In this document: positions 59,459 through 64,000 of the stretch, one piece after another
How the letters are laid out: each line of letters begins with the position of its first letter
Numbering within the stretch: position 1 is the first letter of the stretch
Source: JAEZJZ01 sp050949055
Lineage (GTDB): Bacteria > Bacillota > UBA994 > UBA5500
NCBI GenBank assembly: GCA_050949055.1
Contig: JBMNFA010000002.1
Location: 186,001 to 250,000, forward strand
Length of the DNA: 64,000 nt
Direction: 5' to 3'
Notes under the pieces: model-generated
Seen by the model: only the letters and a program-made list of their open reading frames with translations
Told to the model about the DNA's origin: nothing
Databases searched by the model: none
Translations under genes and position numbers: made by a program

Positions 59459-60601
59459 TTAGTCGGTCCGTGTCAGCGTTCCTGGTCGGTCAAAGCGGAG
59501 ATGAACATTCACCTGCAGAGTGGCATCAGCCCAAAGTTGACGGAAGGCATCTTCATCAAAGCTCTGGAAGTTCTTCACCCGGAACTTCTTGCCGACGCCA
59601 ATGGGGTCGGTCTGCAGCTCTTGCAGTTTGGCTAGCACCTGCTGAAAGGCCAAGCTGAGCTCAGACTCCAGATCCCTGCTTAGTTTTTCTGTATTTTGCA
59701 GCTCGATCATGTTGACATGGGTGTGGTAGTTGCGCAGGATGTAGCTGGCGCTGAACTCCACCGCTACTGTCAACAGGCCGTCCTGCAAGGTGGGGGCTAT
59801 TTTCGCTCTCGGCGATGTGATGCGTAGCTGCGGCGGCGGCTCTAGCATTTCTTCAGTCACACCCAGCAGAGGGGTGTAGGTGATGTGGTTTACTTTGTTA
59901 CGCAGGGCCAGCAAGAGCTCAGTTTCCCTCCGATCGAGTTCACCCACCATGGTCAGGTCTTTGAACAGAGCAGAGCCTTCCAGCGAGACGATATCCTTGC
60001 CCACAGACAGCTCTAGCAGAGGCAGGATCGGGTCAATTCCCGGCGCAACAAATGCGGTCACCAGGACGTTTACATCTGGCGCGCAGGTTAGGGCCAGCTT
60101 GCGGTGAAGTTGCAGCAGGTTGGCGGTATTGGTTCCGATGTGCTCTGTCTCCACCAGTTTACCTCTCAGTAGATCCTCCGCTCGACCGCGGGTTACAGCC
60201 ACCAGGGCGTTGTTGTCAGCCCTGGCCACCTCCAGATAGTTGAAGAAGCCCGGCAATCCTAGCCTGGCCATTTCTTCTCCGAACAACAACAGCCGCATTT
60301 TCCCGGCAGCAAACTCCAAGGCGCTGCCAGCCTGCCAGGCATCTACCGCCTCCCCGAAACTGGGCCCAGAAGCCGTGTTGATGCGGGCGAAGGACTGTTT
60401 GGATTCATCAAACAAGGGGATGCCCACCGTCAGGTCCAAGAGCTTAGGATTTTGCCGGTTGACATCGGCTCCAAGGACGATGGCGATACCCTGTTCTTCC
60501 ACTGGTCGGCGGTCCCAACAACCGGTCGATGCCCAGGATAAGCAGACAAGCAACAGCAGTGCCAAACCTTTATGCAGTCTGTTGTTCAACCGGCTGGTCA
60601 T
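59459..60601 (-). CDS. gerC: Spore germination lipoprotein GerC (Ger(x)C family)
   Basis: The 380-residue protein has a lipoprotein signal (LALLLLVCLSWASTGCWDRRPVEE), where CWD-R-ELE-type sequence after the lipid Cys is the mark of GerC. The body holds the three-domain Ger(x)C fold (EHIGTNTANLLQLH, DIVSLEGSALFKD). GerC is the lipid-anchored third subunit of germinant receptors in the spore inner membrane. Its start overlaps gerB by 32 bp; AGGAAGCAGGG precedes the ATG. Confidence 0.93.
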   Translation of the reverse strand: MTSRLNNRLHKGLALLLLVCLSWASTGCWDRRPVEEQGIAIVLGADVNRQNPKLLDLTVGIPLFDESKQSFARINTASGPSFGEAVDAWQAGSALEFAAGKMRLLLFGEEMARLGLPGFFNYLEVARADNNALVAVTRGRAEDLLRGKLVETEHIGTNTANLLQLHRKLALTCAPDVNVLVTAFVAPGIDPILPLLELSVGKDIVSLEGSALFKDLTMVGELDRRETELLLALRNKVNHITYTPLLGVTEEMLEPPPQLRITSPRAKIAPTLQDGLLTVAVEFSASYILRNYHTHVNMIELQNTEKLSRDLESELSLAFQQVLAKLQELQTDPIGVGKKFRVKNFQSFDEDAFRQLWADATLQVNVHLRFDRPGTLTRTD

Positions 60602-61691
60602 CCCTGCTTCCTCCCTTCTTCTTGCGCAAGACAGCGATCAACCAGAGCAGCAGCGGGAGCGAACCCACATAGATGAGGGACATGTAGCTGTACAGGCCTA
60701 GAGCCTTCATCTGCCGGGGCAGGTCAACGTGCGCCAGCAGGGCGACCAGTAGCACCACCAGCGCTATATCGGCAGCGCGCCTGGAGTTCAGCCTGGGGAA
60801 GACGCCGCGCAGACAGGCGGCGGCAGTGAACATCGGGATGGTGATGGTCATGATCACCTGCCAGGTCCAGACCATCAGGATGATCACGTCAAAGCGGTCG
60901 AACAGTCCGATGGCTACATTATTGACATAGGTTTGCAGTGGCCAATTGCTAATGATGGTCCGCTCTAGGCTGAGGCTGCCGATGACGAGCAGGGTGGAGA
61001 CTGTGTAAAACAGGGTGACCGCCGCCATGCCTAAGCTGGCTGCTTTGAGCGCCCCCTTTTCCTGGGTAAAGGGGAAGACAAACAGGAATATATCGAACCC
61101 GATCATGGAGAAGTAAGCAGGTAACACTCCCTTGACTATCTGCCATGCCCCCCTGTCCAACGGCGGCCGCAGAAAGTCCAGATCAACGCTGTCGTGGGGG
61201 AGCAGCAATAGCAGCAGCAGCGGCAGAGTGAGCATGAGCAGCATCTCGGACACGCGTGACAGGACCACCACTCCCCGCCGGGCGATATTCCAGCAGACCA
61301 ATGCCAACGGCAGAAAGAAGGCGATGGGGGGAGTGCGCCGGAATATCCAAGCGGTCAACAACAGCCAGAAGTTACGGGGAACCAGAATGGCTAGGGCCAT
61401 GTTCAGCAGAAAGTAGCCCAGAAGATAAGCCACTGCCAAGGGCCGTCCCAAGATTTCCGGGGCATACTCTGGTAAGGTCTGGTCTGGGAATCGCCGGCCG
61501 AGCAAATACATGCCTAGCAGCTGCAGCAAACTGAGCACACCGGCGAGGGGTATGGCCAGTATAGCACCCCGGCCTGCCACCTCCCCTACGGTGCGGGAGA
61601 TGGTGAACACGCCGGTAGCCACCATCACGTTCAGAACCAGCGAGAACAGCTGCAGGTTGGTAACCTTATTTCTCCTGGGATTGTGCCTCAC
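60570..61691 (-). CDS. gerB: Spore germination receptor permease GerB
   Basis: The 373-residue membrane protein has about ten helices and belongs to the amino-acid-permease-like GerB/GRKB family (FSLVLNVMVATGVFTISRTVGEVAGRGAILAIPL near the start). It is the likely germinant-binding channel-like subunit. The start GTG at 61691 has a weak ribosome binding site, so translation probably depends on coupling with gerA, whose extended frame ends only 16 bp upstream. Confidence 0.92.
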   Translation of the reverse strand: MRHNPRRNKVTNLQLFSLVLNVMVATGVFTISRTVGEVAGRGAILAIPLAGVLSLLQLLGMYLLGRRFPDQTLPEYAPEILGRPLAVAYLLGYFLLNMALAILVPRNFWLLLTAWIFRRTPPIAFFLPLALVCWNIARRGVVVLSRVSEMLLMLTLPLLLLLLLPHDSVDLDFLRPPLDRGAWQIVKGVLPAYFSMIGFDIFLFVFPFTQEKGALKAASLGMAAVTLFYTVSTLLVIGSLSLERTIISNWPLQTYVNNVAIGLFDRFDVIILMVWTWQVIMTITIPMFTAAACLRGVFPRLNSRRAADIALVVLLVALLAHVDLPRQMKALGLYSYMSLIYVGSLPLLLWLIAVLRKKKGGSRDDQPVEQQTA

Positions 61692-61707
61692 AGCTCATCA
61701 CTCATTT

Positions 61708-63192
61708 CTAGGATTGCCGCAGCGGCCTGGAGATTACCTCGCGCAAAAAGCTTCTAGGCCGGAACGGAACCAGCGGACGCAGATAAGGGGTGCCAAAGGT
61801 GTCCATCGCCGCCCAATTGGTGAAGATCGTCGTCCAGACGAAGATGATGCCAAACCCTCACAGGAAGCCCGCTGCCAGAATCAGAGGGAAGCGCAGCAGG
61901 CGCAGGCTGATGGCCATCGGGTTATTTGGAATGGCGAACGAGCCGATGGTGGAGGCAGCGATCACGATCACCAGCAAGGGACTGACCAGGTTTGCCTGGA
62001 CGGCCGATTGTCCTAAGACCAGTGCTCCCACCACGCCGATGACCTGGCCGGCAGTGCTGGGCAGGCGGGCGGTGGCCTCCCGCACCAGTTCCACCACTGC
62101 CTCCATGACCAAGGCTTCCACTAGGGAGGTGAAGGGAACCAGCGCGCGGGCCTTGGCCACGTTCACGATCAGGCGTTGAGGGATCACCTCGTAGTGGTAG
62201 GTGAGGATCCCCACATAGATCGCCGATGCGGTGGTTCCCAAGAAAGCGGCGACATAGCGCATTATCCGTAGTATCGAAGCTGCCAGGGGCCGCTGATAGT
62301 AATCGTCCGGTGACTGAAACTGATCTGGCAACGCCGCTGGGATGATCGTCGCTTTGGGCGAGCCGTCCACCAACAGGCAGACCCTGCCCTCCAGCAAATT
62401 GGCCACCGTCCTGTCCGGACGCTCGGTGGCCATGGTCTGGGGGAAGGGAGACCCCGGGTGGTCCTCGATCGCTTCGGCAATGTAGCTGGTGTCCAGCACC
62501 TCCGGCAGGTCGTACTGCTGCAGGTGCTGTAGGCGCTGCATCACCTCCTCCAGCAGACCTGGTCGCACCAGGTTGTCCACGTAACAGACGATCACGCTGG
62601 TTTGCGTGATCGTGCCCAGTTGCATCATCTTGGACTTGAAGTGGGGAGTGGGCAGGCGTTTGCGCAGTAAAGCCATATTCTCCGTAACATTCTCCACAAA
62701 TCCATCCCGCGGTCCGGTGACGGTTGTCTCCGCCTGTGGTTCCTCGATGTTTCTCCCCTTATAGATGCGTGCATCGATTATCAGCGCACGCGTGCAGCCA
62801 TCCAACAATAGCGCCACGCGACCTCTCAGGATGGCCGACAGGGCCTGCTCCAGCTCCCTCAGCAGGGTGACATCACCCGCTTCCACCACAGTACGCGCGA
62901 TCATGTCAATGTTCATGGGCACTTTCTTGATTCCCAGTAGCGGGCGGATGACGCTCTCCTGAATGGTGGTCTCATTGGTCAGGCCTTTGACGAACAATAC
63001 GGCAACGCGAGCTTTGTCTTTGCCAATCGTCAACTCTCTCAGCACAAAGTCATGGCTGTCGGCAAGAGCCTCGGTGAGATATCGCAAATTTGTCTCCAGT
63101 CGCCGGCTGATCGGTCTTGGCGGCTTCTCGTTCTGACCGGCAGCCTGGCGCCGGGCGGCCAGAGCTGACAGCAAACGGTCTTTGAAACGCAT
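61708..63192 (-). CDS. gerA: Spore germination receptor GerA with in-frame TGA near the C-terminus
   Basis: From ATG 63192 (AAGGGGTG upstream) the first 444 residues are a clear GerA subunit: the N-terminal soluble domain (FVLRELTIGKDKARVAVLFVKGLT, EGRVCLLVDGSP), then the membrane helices. Codon 445 (61858-61860) is TGA inside the last helix. The same frame continues for 49 codons to TAG with GFGIIFVWTTIF, FGTPYLRPLVPF and a basic tail, which is the normal GerA C-terminus (compare the family's SFGVPYLSPL). Full length is 494, usual for the family. TGA may be a mutation, sequencing error or Sec codon. If it stops there, the gene is 61858-63192. Confidence 0.85.
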
Positions 63193-63303
63193 CCAATCAC
63201 CCCTTAAACTATAGTCTCCCGCCGCCAGCGTTGCATACATTAGGCAGTAGTGCCGCTTTCATCAAAGTGGCAGCTGTGAAAGCGCGAGGCATCCACATAA
63301 CCA

Positions 63304-63358
63304 AAGCGGGACCTGCTTCCCAGCACCTTGCGTGATGGATTACAGGTCCCGCCTTTTT
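63304..63358 (+). terminator. Hairpin with T-run on the + strand
   Basis: GCGGGACCTG pairs with CAGGTCCCGC across a long loop and is followed by CTTTTTCT on the + strand. No + strand gene leads into it, so it may be a repeat of the GGGAC type or the end of an unknown transcript. Otherwise 63193-63600 contains only the short tandem repeat at 63499 and no gene that I can support. Confidence 0.4.
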
Positions 63359-63498
63359 CTCCTGAGGGCAGCCAATGCGTCGGCGCGCACACATACTGAC
63401 TCGGTTACTGGTACCTCATTGGGCCTGGGAGGAAGACGGCCAAGCCAAGATGGTCGCCAGCGTTGATCAACACAATCTCGCTCACCTCTGCCGGAGTC

Positions 63499-63531
63499 AT
63501 CCTTTACCAATCCTTTACCAATCCTTTACCA
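63499..63531. repeat. Three tandem copies of an 11-bp unit
   Basis: ATCCTTTACCA is repeated three times without change (63499-63509, 63510-63520, 63521-63531), upstream of the gerA gene on its template side. Confidence 0.9.
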
Positions 63532-63604
63532 AGTGAAAGACTCCTGATCACGGCGGAATTCATGCACAGCCGATCGCAGCAGTGGGAATGACACGAACTC
63601 TCAA

Positions 63605-63633
63605 AAGAAAAGGAAGGGCCCGCCAGCCCTTCC
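63605..63633 (-). terminator. Terminator of the membrane protein gene at the right edge
   Basis: GGAAGGGC pairs with GCCCTTCC around CCGCCA, and on the minus strand CTTTTCTTTT follows. It lies 14 bp after the stop of the gene at 63647. Confidence 0.85.
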
Positions 63634-63646
63634 CGAATCCCAGTCT

Positions 63647-64000
63647 TCAGATGTCCAGTCGGTGGTACAGCCTATCGGCCGCTCCCACGGTGAAGCGATA
63701 GAGCAGCAACCCGGGTATCACGAAGAGCAGCAACAGCAGCAGATAGATGAACAGAGGGCTAACCCCGCTGGTAAACAGCCAGACGGTCAGCAGCGCGAAC
63801 AGACCCAGCACCAGCATGATCGCGAACATGGGAATCACGGCGTTCAGGTTCTGCTTCACCGCCTGCTGCGGATTGGTCCAGTGGAGCTTGGGCGCACGCA
63901 TATCGATATACAAGCCTAGGGCCATCCCCATCACCGTTCCACTCAGCCCGATCAGCACTGCCGCCAACAGGTGCAGCAACTGCGGCCGGACGATCACAGC
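63647..64000 (-). CDS. ABC-2-type membrane protein, 5' end missing
   Basis: The frame is open to the right edge, so only the C-terminal 117 residues are visible. They contain three membrane helices and the segment DMRAPKLHWTNPQQAVKQNLN between helices 1 and 2, a mark of large ABC-2-type exporter permeases of Bacillota. An ATPase gene is expected outside the window. The function is unknown. The GTG at 63997 is only an in-frame start-like codon and not a supported start. Confidence 0.7.
   Translation of the reverse strand, partial: AVIVRPQLLHLLAAVLIGLSGTVMGMALGLYIDMRAPKLHWTNPQQAVKQNLNAVIPMFAIMLVLGLFALLTVWLFTSGVSPLFIYLLLLLLFVIPGLLLYRFTVGAADRLYHRLDI

Noticed and set aside
52584..63192. Genetic code with TGA as a sense codon throughout
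   Set aside because: Many genes here end properly at TGA (for example the E1-like gene, trxB, iorA and the DppC-like gene), and TGA is the anticodon target of the tRNA-Sec. Only specific TGA codons are read through, if any.

Overview
The window looks like the chromosome of an anaerobic, endospore-forming Bacillota (Firmicutes) species of moderately high GC. The pointers are strong AGGAGG ribosome binding sites with frequent GTG and TTG starts, a T-box in front of asnS, a gerA-gerB-gerC germinant receptor operon, a PrsW-type protease, indolepyruvate:ferredoxin oxidoreductase (iorAB), and a complete selenocysteine (Sec) system. There is no prophage, transposase, CRISPR array or rRNA. Several small palindromic repeat families are scattered between genes.

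Layout. 1-2840 (+): double-GNAT acetyltransferase (cut by the window edge) and an S9 peptidase. 2933-10951 (-): a cluster of MacB/FtsX-type ABC exporters, with three permeases, two ATPases and a large CARDB-like surface protein. 11240-16470: small DUF3006-like protein, gamma-glutamyltransferase, cupin/HD-GYP protein, ArsR regulator, free-methionine-sulfoxide reductase and an unusual 22-residue-repeat protein. 16560-23534: NlpC/P60 hydrolase, an aminotransferase with a DapA-family aldolase (probably glyoxylate metabolism), a NusG-II protein, iorAB, tRNA-Ala(CGC) and a glycerophosphodiesterase. 23703-32003: secreted NAGPA/CuAO-stalk protein, asnS with T-box, soluble histidine kinase, orphan protein with a structured leader, and PrsW.

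32102-46867 is the most interesting part. A MoaD/ThiS sulfur carrier, a Ski2-like helicase, LarE and a MoeB/ThiF E1-like enzyme are followed by Fur, CsoR, a small heavy-metal-associated (HMA) chaperone, thioredoxin reductase, selA and selB. Then come an MFS transporter, tRNA-Sec(TCA), a MarR regulator, a LysR regulator and selD. The HMA chaperone is not visible as a normal ORF because the first Cys of its GMTCxxC motif is TGA, so it is very probably a selenoprotein. SelD also carries TGA at its catalytic Cys position. Two further genes have in-frame TGA codons with clearly homologous sequence continuing in the same frame: gerA (61708-63192) and a class A beta-lactamase-like gene (52584-53639). 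For these two, Sec insertion, nonsense mutation and sequencing error cannot be separated from this sequence alone.

46868-64000: tandem palindromic repeats, D-aminoacylase, a variant FolD, a Crp/Fnr regulator overlapping an OPRT-like gene, an amino-acid-type binding protein, the beta-lactamase-like gene, a complete Opp/Dpp peptide importer operon, the ger operon (-), and the end of an ABC-2-type membrane protein cut by the right edge.
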